Assembly (NCBI RefSeq): GCF_046630445.1
Contig: NC_092333.1
Coordinates: 707,263,001 to 707,327,000 of the forward strand
Origin: Rutidosis leptorrhynchoides
Lineage: Eukaryota; Streptophyta; Magnoliopsida; Asterales; Asteraceae
Direction of reading: 5' to 3'
Length of the DNA stretch: 64,000 nt
Position 1 is the first letter of the stretch. Each line of letters opens with the position of its first letter. The notes under the pieces were generated by a model. That model made no database searches and was not told the origin of the DNA. It saw nothing but the letters and a program-made list of their open reading frames with translations. The position numbers were made by a program, and so were the translations under genes. Of this stretch, positions 49,407-60,298 are shown one piece after another.

Positions 49407-50167
49407 TTCTTTTTCTCGTAAATTGTGTGTTTGTGAATTTTTGTAATTTTGTGCATTTTTGTGTGTTTATGTTTTGGTGTGTTTTAGTTGGTATTTGTTT
49501 GTTGTGTTTTTATAAAAAAAGGTCTACCATTTAAAATTGATAAACCTTGAGTTTAACCTGTTTTCATTGAAAACGATAATGCTAAGTGTAATAACTGAAT
49601 TGTCGTTTTTCAAATAAAATTTATTATTGGATTCATAATATATCTTTTAAATGGTAAACCACAAAAAAAAAAAACGAAGGAAATTTAAAACTACTAAAAA
49701 TATACTTTTTTATCAATAACCGTAAAGATATATAACTTGTAAACTTTTGTCGTGGGTAATGATAGGTGTAACAACCGAGATTGTCTCTACCTAGTTGATA
49801 GGAAACAAAGTTTTAAGTTTGAAAATTAGTTGGTTTGAAAGTATATATTAAAATTTAAAAATTTAAAAATAGAGTGTATTTTAAATTCATTTAATTTTTA
49901 TTTTTCATGTACTTGTTTGTAATTTTAAAATATTAATTTTCTTTTAATTTAAAAATTTTAAAAAAATAGAGTGTTTTTAAGTTGTTTTTGAAAAATATTA
50001 AAAACTTTAACTTTTAAAGTATTAAAATTTATAAATTGAAATTAAAATTTATAAACGGATAAAAACTAGGTATACCAACCGAAATTTCCGTTACAACAAA
50101 TATAAATTTAAAATTGATATTTTGAAAATTTAAGTACTTATAAAGTTGAAAAAAAGGGGTCCTAAAG
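49407..50167 (+). other. AT-rich spacer of element C
   Basis: Long A/T homopolymer-rich text with no coding potential. GTGTAA(C/T)AACCGA(G/A)ATT-like phrases occur near 49590, 49770 and 50070, suggesting a weakly repeated block of about 200-300 bp. Confidence 0.4.
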
Positions 50168-50268
50168 CTTACGCGAAACGTGTGGCTTTCCACACGAAAC
50201 GCGTAGAATTAAAAACTACGCGAAATGCGTACTCCTACGCGAAACGTGTAAGGTCAAAATTATAAACA
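50168..50268 (+). promoter_or_regulatory. Internal copy of the four-unit ACGCG cluster with TATA-like box, before the env-like region
   Basis: Units CTTACGCGAAACGTGTGG, CCACACGAAACGCGTAG, CTACGCGAAATGCGTAC and CTACGCGAAACGTGTAAG fill 85 bp, and TATAAACA follows at 50261-50268. The arrangement mirrors that in the LTR (41067-41153). It lies about 150 bases upstream of the first ATG of the env-like region, so an internal promoter is likely. Confidence 0.6.
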
Positions 50269-50416
50269 TATCAGATCGACCAGCAGCTACCTCTTCACAT
50301 TTTATTTTTTATTTTTTTTGTTGCTGTGGACGAGAAGAAGGAGCAAAAACCCCAAAAATCACACCCAAACACTAAATTAACACTATCAATCTCCTCCAAT
50401 TCATCCATCTTTCAAC

Positions 50417-52647
50417 ATGCCAAGATTGGTAAGGGTCCTAAACCCAATTTACCCCTTGTTCTTCAAGTTTTTTATTAATTATTTGTTTAGCTTTAATCCG
50501 AATTTGGAGCTTGTTATTGTTAAATTTTGCTTGATTATTGCTATGGCTATGTTGTTAGTATGTTATTAAACCCGATTAGCATGAAAATTTAATGTTTAAT
50601 TGATTATTGAAAAGTTAGGGTTTATGTAAATTGGGGAAATTGAGGAATTGCTATTGAATTGTGTTATTTTGGGTCTAATTAGATATTTTTAGATGTTTTG
50701 ATAGAAGTAGAATCATTGAATATAAGTTTGATTGATTGATTTTGTGATTTTAATTTTCGTCTAAATTTCATAATTTTTTTGTAATTGTCATGAATCAAGT
50801 ATGGATTGTAATGATGATTAGGAGCTGGATTATACGCAATGTAATTGAATTGGATTATATATGCTTAGCTCATTGCGTGTTTCCACTTGTGAATTAAACC
50901 TTGTTGATTGAAACTTGATTTATGATTTTAAGATTTTGTTTTATTGTTGTTTGTTTTAATTTTTAGAAGTAAACTGTTGTTGAATTATTGATTCCCATGG
51001 TGTTGAAACAAGCTTGTATGTCAAGAATGAATTCTTTGCTAACATTAACATACCCAATTGGGACGATTCTCTTGTTTTAAAATGTTATGCAGGGATTATT
51101 TAGAATGAGAGCTGTTAACCAACAACAAGGGGAAGAACAAGTAACACCGGAAATGGAACAACAACTTCAGAATCTGCACCCGAACCTGAGATTTCCTTAT
51201 GATTTACCTAACCAATTACAAAAGGTTAAGGACTTACTTTTTCTGGTCAATAGAAACATCTCTCCAGTATACGTTGTAGATTGGGCTCCTTTAGGACACC
51301 CAGTCAACCTAGATGAACAAATAAGGGGAATTTTAAACCAAAGTTTTACAAACGAATTTGGAATGACTTTGGTTTTTAATGATTTTGAGAGATTGTTTAG
51401 TTTAAATAGCCCTGTATATAGAGAATGGTGTTTAGAGTTATATTCTACCGTTAGAATGAGTTTACACCTAGAAACTATCAATGACCCTAATTTTCTACAA
51501 TTTCGACTGGGTGGGGTAGATAGAAGTATGTCCCTAAGTAACGTGACTGACGTATTAGGGATTTACACCGTTGAGGAGATGTTGACTCCCGGTTTTAGGG
51601 AGTATATTTTTACAGGGGCTAGATATACAGGAAATTATGATTCTTCGAGAGTCTAGCAATCTTTCACTAATAGAAATACATATGAGCCAGGCCAAGAATC
51701 ATACCTAAAGATCACTGATGTTCGCTTTAGAATAATTCATAAGTTTATAGCGAACACAATAAACCAAAGGTCATTTACTAATACAGATAAAATTAATTAT
51801 ATTGACCTTTGGTACTTAGATGTGATCAGAGATAGGGATACATTTGTTAGTATACCCTATGGAGTTGCTTACTTTTTTGGCCCATGTTGGTAAAGGGGCT
51901 AGAGGAACAAGTGACATGTCGGGGGGTCACTACATCACGTGTCTAGGAAACTGGTTCGAACTCGACCCAAGTGAATTAGAACCTCCAATCCAACCGGTAG
52001 ATCAAGCTGTTAAAACCTTAGGATTGGATGTATATAGGACCGTAAAGGCTATACACGTGAGGGGTGGGGTAATTAGTTTAAGACGATAGGAAGTTATTGC
52101 TCCCGCTCCTATGGAGGAGGATGAGGAACCCGCGAGGGAAACTAGTAGGAGACACACACAGCCAGATCAGGCTAGTTCGTCTAATGCAGATATGTCTGAT
52201 TTCGATATGCTACAAAATTCGTTTAATTCATTGAGTTTAGACATAAGAAACTCATATGAAACATGGGGACGGAGATTAGAAGACCAATACACTAGTTTGT
52301 CTCGACAGTTAGGGGATGTAAGGGCAACCCAATTAGATCAGGGTAATATTCTAGAAAACATCCACTACGATCAGAGGGGCCAGGGAGCACAGTTAGAGTG
52401 GGTGCATCATCAGGCATATTTATACGCAGCTAACCCACAGGCTTACACACCCTCAGCCTTTCCATCATACTCCCAATGGCAAGCACGCGGTGACCCTCTA
52501 CCTCCACCTTATGACCCCAACGCTGCCGTAGCCACAAGTCAGGAAGCCTATAGACGTTTTTACGAGGAACAACGCCTAAATGAACAATGGCAGCAACAGC
52601 AGCGGGAACAGGAAGAACAGGGAGGCCCTGCGTGGTCATTTTTCTAG
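50417..52647 (+). pseudogene. Env-like (ATHILA ORF) region of element C with leader exon and intron (fossil)
   Basis: A short exon, ATGCCAAGATTG, is followed by GTAAGG (50429). An AT-rich intron-like stretch ends in TATGCAG at 51092, and the main frame begins at 51093 in the same phase. The main part carries the ATHILA-family text FLQFRLGGVDRSMSLSNVTD (51500-51560) and LGIYTVEEML. The C-terminal third is acidic, then helical and Gln-rich (ENIHYDQRGQGAQLEWVHHQ, EEQRLNEQWQQQQREQEEQ). In Athila and related elements this ORF sits where retroviruses have env, and spliced env-like messages are known from related plant elements such as barley Bagy-2. No signal peptide is obvious. The region is broken in two or three places. 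Confidence 0.72.
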
Positions 52648-54208
52648 TTTCTTTTTAGTTTTAGAACTATTTATTTGTATTTGTTTGTATAAAATAATTT
52701 TTTTATATGGTGTGTTAATTTAGTTTTATATATTTTATATTTACAAAAACTTTTAGTGTGGGGTAAAATTTTTGTACTACTAAAGTACAACCCCATCTCG
52801 TTTGTGTTTGACATATTTGTTGACAGGTACTTATGATGATGAGATTCGACATAGCGAAACACAAAAGCATTATTGTGATAAAAATGATTGGATATGTTCA
52901 TACAATAAGCATTTTAAAATCTCCAATTGCTCAACAAAGAAAGTTCTAAACACTTTACACTTTTTGTCCTCTCAAATTTATACATTTAATCTGATTTTAT
53001 GTAATGAGGGCATTACATAATCTTAAGTGTGGGGTGGGAGTATATAAATTCTCGAGAACTTATAATTTAGTAGTTTTTATGAAAATTTTTACAATTTTTA
53101 AACAAATATAACTAATCAATTTTAAGGTAATATCGAGCAATTAAAGATTAGGTGTCAAAAACCGAAATTATTGTCTCCATACATTAAAAATACATAAGTT
53201 TATTTGATTAAAATATATAAAATAAAACCAAGTATAAAGGAATTTATAAACCCATATGTTTAGAACCATTTATCACATGTTTCTATAAAGTTTATTGCAG
53301 ATATCATTGCTTTGGAATGTATAAACCTGAAAATCTCATTAAGGAAGTAAAGTCTTTCAAAATGACACACTTGCTAACTTATGTTAGAAGATGTAGTCCA
53401 GAACAGCTGTAGGTTGAAGAAAAATCTTGAAAAGTCATCTCTGTCATTGGCTGGAAATCCACCTCACCTCAGCATCAAAAAGGGTTTTTGGTGGTTAGAC
53501 TTATCCTAACCATGAGATGGATCTGTCTCGTACAATGGGGGGCACATTGCAAATTAGCTTTTAAGACTAATGAATCTAATCCCCAGATGGATGATCTCCG
53601 TAAAGATCAACCGCATCTATGTTTGACCGCGGTCAACATACATATGCCATAACAAATTGAGGTGTGCAAACTCATGGTTCACCGATGATATTTGGACACG
53701 ATATAATTTTACTCTAAAACTTATGCTATTTTATGAATTATATTGTGTAAAACCATTTTTAGGACATTCGGTTTCAAGTTCCATGATACTTCAATTATGG
53801 GGGCGGATAGCTTGCTAATCGCCGACTGAGACTTCGGTTTTCAGTTACACTCGACCGGAATTTGAGGTTAAAACCGGAAAACGTGTCTAGTTTAAAAACT
53901 AGCATGCCATTTTATAAAATCATAAAACGTTTTCACAAGGTCTAATTTTCCCTAAGGATTCAAATTTTTAAACCCTAATCACGAGTTTCTACTTTGTTTC
54001 TGTTGTCAGAATTTCATTTCGTGTGGTGTGCGTGTGATCCAATAAATATTGTGTAGTGTTTCCAACTTATTCCATATAGCGTGTGTTTCATTTCGTGTAG
54101 CGTGTGTTGTGTGATTTAATGTTCGATATGGAAAAATATGTAATGTTCCGATTCTATTTAAAAGATGTAATTGCTTGAGGACAAGCAACGTTCAAATGTG
54201 GGGTATTT
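52648..54208 (+). other. 3' untranslated region of element C
   Basis: Contains AGTGTGGGG at 52755, the hairpin ATGTAATG-AGGG-CATTACAT (52999-53018) followed by AAGTGTGGGG (53025-53034), a block conserved with B (about 53390-53640), and the terminal hairpin TTGCTTG-AGGA-CAAGCAA (54171-54188) followed by the polypurine tract AATGTGGGGTATTT ending at the LTR. No coding domain. Confidence 0.7.
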
Positions 54209-56517
54209 TGATATTGCTTTAAACATACATATATTTCGACGCAATATCATTTATATTTCATCAGCTTTTACCGAAACGAATACATTCAAATGCATAATTC
54301 ACGAGAAAAACGACAAAAGTAAACGCGAGCTTGAAGTTTGAAGAAATGATAATAAACGACGAGTTTAAACCAAATATATATCAAAGATAACGTTACTCGA
54401 ATGCAAGTCCAAGATGATCGAAGAGAAAGAGATCAAATTGAAAAGTTCCAAGTCGATATACGTCAACACGGGATCAACAAAGAACAAACGAAAAATAAAA
54501 ATTAGAAAACTGTCGAATACTCTTACGCGTATCGCGTACTTACCTACGCGAAACGCGTAGTAATTTGTTCCTACGAGAATAGTGTGGATGTCTACGCGAA
54601 ACGCGTTATCTCCTGAACAGATTCAGATCTGAAATGAACATGGGACGGTTGCTTTTGAGTATATTAGTATTACTTTTTCAGGCTTTACAGATGAATGGTA
54701 GTCCTTTTGACCTATTACTTGAATCTCAACTCTTATAATACGGAGTACTATTATCACCAGAAGGGATACAAGGAGAGATAGAGAACACATTTGATACAGC
54801 TCCAAAAATATATACAACAACATTTACATCATTTTTTAGCTACTGTATTTTATTTTCAAGTACCAATATTAATTTTAGTTTCAAGATTCAATTTTTAGGA
54901 TAGTTCCAGTTTTGAGGGTGTATTGTTCGTGATTAAGGGTATTATTGTACGCGCTAAAGGGGTGTTGTTATTGTAATTTTCTACCGTTTAAAGTAAATGA
55001 GAGTGAAGATTTTCGTAAGTATATCCCATTAAAATTATCGTTATCAATTTTTATCGTTATTATTATGTTTGTAATTTTATATTTTCATGTTTACCTTAGT
55101 ATAATGAGTAGCTAATTTCCCTAGTGTTTGCTTAGATGTAGAGCCCCTAGAGAAATGGATTGTTATCATCTGTAATAATTAAAATGTAAATTTTAGTATT
55201 TTTAACATTGAGCCTAATTAAAAGAACCATTATTATGTACCTGGATATTCAACCCGTGTCACTCAATTTGTTAGATTAAAATAACGAAAGTTATTTTTAT
55301 CTATATAAATTAAGCTTCAACATTAAAAGTGATCTAGACGAATTTATGAATAATTTACTAACACTAAATTAGAAATAAAGTTCGGTGGTTTGGGTAATAT
55401 CACGAGTCATATAATAGTGAAATTGTAAAAAGGGAAACCGTTATGATTTGGGTTTTGGCAAGGTCAAAACTGGGTTGGGTCTCAATTTAAATACTTAAGG
55501 ACTAGTAACTATCTAAATATAATCCAATGAAAATTAGATTTAATTTAGTTAGTTAAAACTTTATATTTATTCGAAAGGAAAATATAAGTTTTATACTAAA
55601 CATTTTAATACGAGCTTAAACTTAAAACAATCCATGGATCTAGAGGTAACACATTTAAGTAACCACTCCCATTTATATATATTGTAAAATTATTATTATT
55701 ATTATTTACGTATTATTATTATTATTACACACTAAAATATAAAAATTACATCAAAATACTCAAATCTGTACCAGCACTGTTTGTCACCTGGACTATAACA
55801 TACGCGGATTGTGTATAATTCTATATGATACGCGTAAGTTTTAAAACATACGCGGAACACGTATATCATTACGCGAAACGCTTAAGTATTAATACGAGTA
55901 CTGTAGCAATTAGGTTAAAATCTAGGGTTTTAAATATTTTATTATTATATTTAAGTTATTAATTTATAACTAGTATTTAAGTTAATAATTTATAATTAGT
56001 AATTAGTTTATAATTAGTTAATTATTATAATTCCTATAAATTTATATTAATCTAATTAAAATATGTTATTTAGTTAATTTAAATAAATTTATATTATAAT
56101 TGCTCAAAACAAAATTCTAATCAATTAGTTTTATTAAAAGTTATTATTTTATTAATTATCATTTAGTAATAAACTTATTAGTATAATTTCAATTAATTCA
56201 CTTTTAAGTTAAAGTTCAATTAAATTAGGATTAAGTTATATTTTATTATTATTATGTAGTATTATAAATTCCTAATCCAAAACCCCCTTTAAATAAGTTT
56301 TACCTCAAAGACTATTAAAAAATTAATTTGAACACTGTCTCCCTGTGGAACGAACCGGATTTACCAACAAACTAAACTACACGGATAGGACTAGTTGCCT
56401 ATATATGTTTGAAACCAACCTAAATTCATTAAAATACTATATATACAATAAATCAATTCGTGTAACAAAACAACTCAAAAATCCGTTCATAAATAAAGGT
56501 ACTGTTTCAACGCATCA
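54209..56517 (+). repeat. 3' LTR of element C
   Basis: Same ends as the 5' LTR and about 98.6% alike by eye, apart from an ~35-bp length difference. Followed by CGAGG and then element B sequence. Confidence 0.95.
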
Positions 56518-59008
56518 CGAGGTCATTTAATTTTGTATAAACAACGGGGTTCTTTGTTATCAGGTCATCATTAGGTGTTGCTTCATCTTTCCCACACTTA
56601 GGCATTTTATTATTGTTAAGCACTACCGTTGGAGTTGGTAAAACAATATGGTTTTTACCAATTGTTTTTGGTTCAACAGTTTTGGTTGGTGGAGATTTAG
56701 ACTTTCGAATCTCAAAGGTGACCGATTTGTCACCATCACTAAGTGTCATTCTACCCTTTCTTACATCAAATAACACCCCGGTGGATGCTAAGAATGGTCG
56801 ACCTAAAATTAGAGGAACGCTTGAGTCCTCTTCTATGTCAATGACAATAAATTCGACTAAAAAGGTTAAATTACCCACTTGAACGGGTAGGTTGTCAGCA
56901 ATTCCAACTGGGTGCCTAATGGTTTGATCAAAGAGTCGAACACTCATCTCTGTTGGACTTAACTCACCTACTCCTAATCTCTTATATAATGAAAGAGGCA
57001 TAACACTCACACTCGCACCTAAATCTGCTAGTGCATCATACATGACACAATCACTAAGTAGACAAGGAACAATAAATTCACCCGGATCACCCAACTTGGG
57101 TGTAAGTTTTGGTGGAACTGTCTTCACCGGGTTTACTTCTACGATTTTTGTTTCTTACACTTTCTTATTCTTCTTATTCTTTTCAGAGGTATCACAAACT
57201 TTATTACCTATTACTTGCTCATACTCAACTCCTTTTCTTGGAAACGGGATGGGTGGTCTGTATGGTGCCACCACTGGCTTTACATACTCGGTGGTGGTGG
57301 TTTTGTAACTTCTTCATTGTTACTCACATCTAAAACCTTCCCATCTTCTGATGATGATTTTTCAGAATTTGTTGACACCATGTTAACATTCTCATTCCGA
57401 GGATTTACTTCAGTATTACTCAGTAGCTTTCCTTCTTCCCTCTCACTCATCATGCTAGCAAGAGTACCTATGTGTTTTTCTAGATTCAAAATGGAAACTT
57501 GTTGAGTTCTTAATGACTGATCAAACCTCTCATTTATTTGGGTTTGAGATGTAATGAATTATGTTTGAGATTCCATTAGCTTTGCCATCATTTCTTCCAG
57601 ATTTGGCTTTTTCTTTTCGGTTCGTTGTGGTGGTTTATACAAGCTAGGTCTTTGTTGATTGAAAATATTATTTTGAGTTGGTTGGTTATTCGGACCTTGT
57701 TGGTTGTACGAGTTATTGTTAGGTCCATTTGGATTGTAAAGAATGTTTTGATTTCGATTGAAGTTTGGCCTTGGCGGTTGATAATTATTTTGATAATTAT
57801 TTCCCGGCCTTTGGTTTATGTAGGAAACATTCTCACGTTATTCCATCGTTTGCTCAATGTGACACTCTTTCGTTAAGTGTGGTCCACCGCATTGCTCACA
57901 ACTGATTCGTATTGCGTGAATATCTTTATTCATCTTTTCCATTCGTCTCTCGAAAGCATCTATTTTTGCGGAAACGGAATCAAAGTCATGGCTAGAATCG
58001 GCTCTAGCCGCTTTAGATGAACGAAAGATATCTTTTTCTTGGTGCCACTCATGAGAGTGGGAGGATGTGTTATCAATGATTTTGTAAGCTTCAGTTGCAG
58101 TGTTCTTCATAATAGAACCACCAGCTGTTATGTCGATGTTTTTTTCGTGTAGTGATGTCACATCCTTGATAGAATATTTGTACTATTTGATAAGTGTCTA
58201 AACCATGTTGAGGACATCCTCTCAACAACTTTCCAAATCTTGTCCATGCCTCATATAATGTTTCATTTGGCTTCTGCGTGAATGTAACAATTTCTCCTTG
58301 AAGTCTCACAGCTTTAGATGCCGGAAAGAATTGTTTAAGAAAATTTTCAACTAAAACATCCCATGTATCAATCGCCCCTTCAGGTAACGATTCTAACCAA
58401 TCTTTGGCTTCTCCCTTTAAAGTCCAGGGAAATAACATGAGATAGATCTGTTCATCCTCAACTTCTCTGATTTTGAATAGAGTACAAATCCTATTAAAGG
58501 TTCGAAGATGTTCGTTTGGATCTTCTTTTGGTGTACCACTAAATTGGCATTGATTAGTTACCATGTGTAGGATTTGTCCTTTGATTTTATAATCTGGCGC
58601 ATTAATGTCTGGCTTAATAATGGCGTGACCTTGGCCAGTGCGTGTGGCTCTCATTCGGTCTTCCATACTTAGAGGTTCCCGATTTTCCATGATTGAATTT
58701 ATTGAATCTGAATCACTAGAGGATTCTGATTTAATGGTTTCTTCCTCTACAATCTCCGGTTGAATGATTTGTGGTTCAGGAGGAATAATTAGTGGTTCAG
58801 GATCTCTGAATTGTCCTTGAATATCCTCCGGGTTCTCAATTGTGAGGTCGGGTTCAAAAAATGGATTATCGGAAATTTGAATTGGAGTACTTGGTCGACT
58901 AGATGACGATTCTAAAGAAAAATCAACGGCGACAATGTTGGCTAGATGTCTTGATCGAGTTACAGGTGGTGAACGTATAAAAGGTGGTGAACGTTTTGCT
59001 CGGTGCAT
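56518..59008 (-). pseudogene. Gag-protease region of element B (fossil)
   Basis: Read leftwards from ATG 59008: acidic, Ser/Pro-rich N-terminus; gag core (LMLFPWTLKGEAKDWLESLP, FFPASKAVRLQGEI) near 58300-58450; CCHC-like CEQCGGPHLTKEC near 57870-57905; Asn/Gln-rich linker; aspartic protease (DALADLGASVSVMPLSLYKR, PLILGRPFLAS) near 56790-57060. A Lys-rich tail runs into the border with element C. Reads as the same family as A and C gag but is clearly a separate lineage. Broken in about four places. Confidence 0.85.
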
Positions 59009-60274
59009 TCACTGAATATCCTATTAGTTATAAAAAAAATTATATAAGTTATCAAATTAATAGACTTTTCTGATTTTGCCCACGTTTCGAATAGCCAATA
59101 GATGCAGCAGGTAGCCAGGACCTTTTAAATCGAAAGCCCACAACTCGGCACTAACAAATTCAACTATTACTACGAACCAGAAAATTTGGATGTCTATCAA
59201 TTTAACCGCTTATAATAATTTTTCGTCAAAATTTTGAAGATAAAATCTATGTCCTAAAAACTAGAGCGTCGAGAAATAAGAGAAAGAAAAAGAGTGCGTC
59301 GAAAAACGTCGAAAAAGGTCGAAAAATAATAATAAGAAAGTAGAGCGTCGAAACTTAAAAGTCTAAAAACTAAATATTAAAACTTGCGTCTAAATGTATT
59401 AAAGCTTAAAAGGAATTCTATATCCAAAACGGCAATAACTTAAAAAGGCACTAAAACTTATAAAATACTAAAGCGATAAGCGATGTCGTAAAATTCTAAA
59501 GCGCCTAAATCTTAGTCTAAAGAAAAAGTACTTAAGGGATTTTACGGCAAAACTAAAAATCTAGAAATATAAAAGAACTACGGAAAAATACTAAGTTACG
59601 AATTAAATATGACGAAAAATATACAAATTACGAATTATAATTTTTAAAATATACAATTTATAAAAAGAAATAAAAATTGATAAAATTACTTATTTTTATA
59701 AAAATATTATTTTTATATTATTATTTTTATAAAAGTATTAATTTATATAATTAATAATAATAATTAAAACTTATAATTAATTAAAACTACTTAAACTAAA
59801 TTAAAACCCTAATCTTAATTAATTATAATTAATTATAAACCCTAACTGCGTAATTAATGCGTACCAGGTCAGGCGTGTCAGACGGCTCCGCGAGTGCGGA
59901 TTCTGCTGCCGAAAATCTCCGCGAGTGCGGATGATGCAGATTCAGATGATGGCAGGTTCAAATTCGTGTAGGTTCAGTTTTTTTTTTTTTTTTTTACTTT
60001 TTTTTACTTGATTTTTAACTTTTTAATTTATAGAAAATATAACAAAACTTATATATAAAAAAATATATTACTTATTAGCTTTTATAAATAGGAACCTTTT
60101 TTATTTTAAACACTTAAAAATATAGATATACATTTTTCTCTTTTTTTTATGTTTTTATATTTTTGTTTTTTATTATATTTAAAACTAATACAAATATATT
60201 TTTACAAAAAATAGCTTAAAACTTAATAAAAATCTTTTTTTTTCTTATGGCGTTTCGCTTCAGCGTTTGAGTGC
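59009..60274 (-). other. Leader of element B with internal copy of its GC-rich pair
   Basis: AT-rich, non-coding, unusually long (about 1.27 kb between primer site and gag). At 59885-59900 and 59916-59931 the sequence CTCCGCGAGTGCGGA occurs twice, 31 bp apart, the same unit and spacing as in the LTR. A T-rich run lies at 59979-60003. A run of GTCGAAA-type words occurs around 59265-59350. Confidence 0.6.
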
Positions 60275-60292
60275 TCCCCGGCAGCGGTGCCA
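60275..60292 (-). other. Primer-binding site of element B (tRNA-Asp type)
   Basis: Minus strand TGGCACCGCTGCCGGGGA, one base different from the site in A and C. Its position beside the right LTR fixes the orientation of B. Confidence 0.9.
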
Positions 60293-60298
60293 AAAACT

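Larger units (their letters stand above)
40754..56517 (+). mobile_element. Element C: Athila-like Ty3/Gypsy with env-like region, nested in B (fossil)
   Basis: 15.76 kb with LTRs 40754-43097 (2344 bp) and 54209-56517 (2309 bp), flanked by CGGGG/CGAGG (one mismatch). Primer site 43104-43121; gag, protease, reverse transcriptase, RNase H and integrase 43231-48839; a small zinc-knuckle ORF 48990-49406; env-like region with leader exon and intron 50417-52647; hairpin and polypurine tract before the 3' LTR. LTRs differ at about 33 of ~2300 positions by eye (1.4%), near half a million years at an assumed 1.3e-8, younger than the host element B as the nesting requires. It looks nearly complete in layout but has about five breaks. 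Confidence 0.93.
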
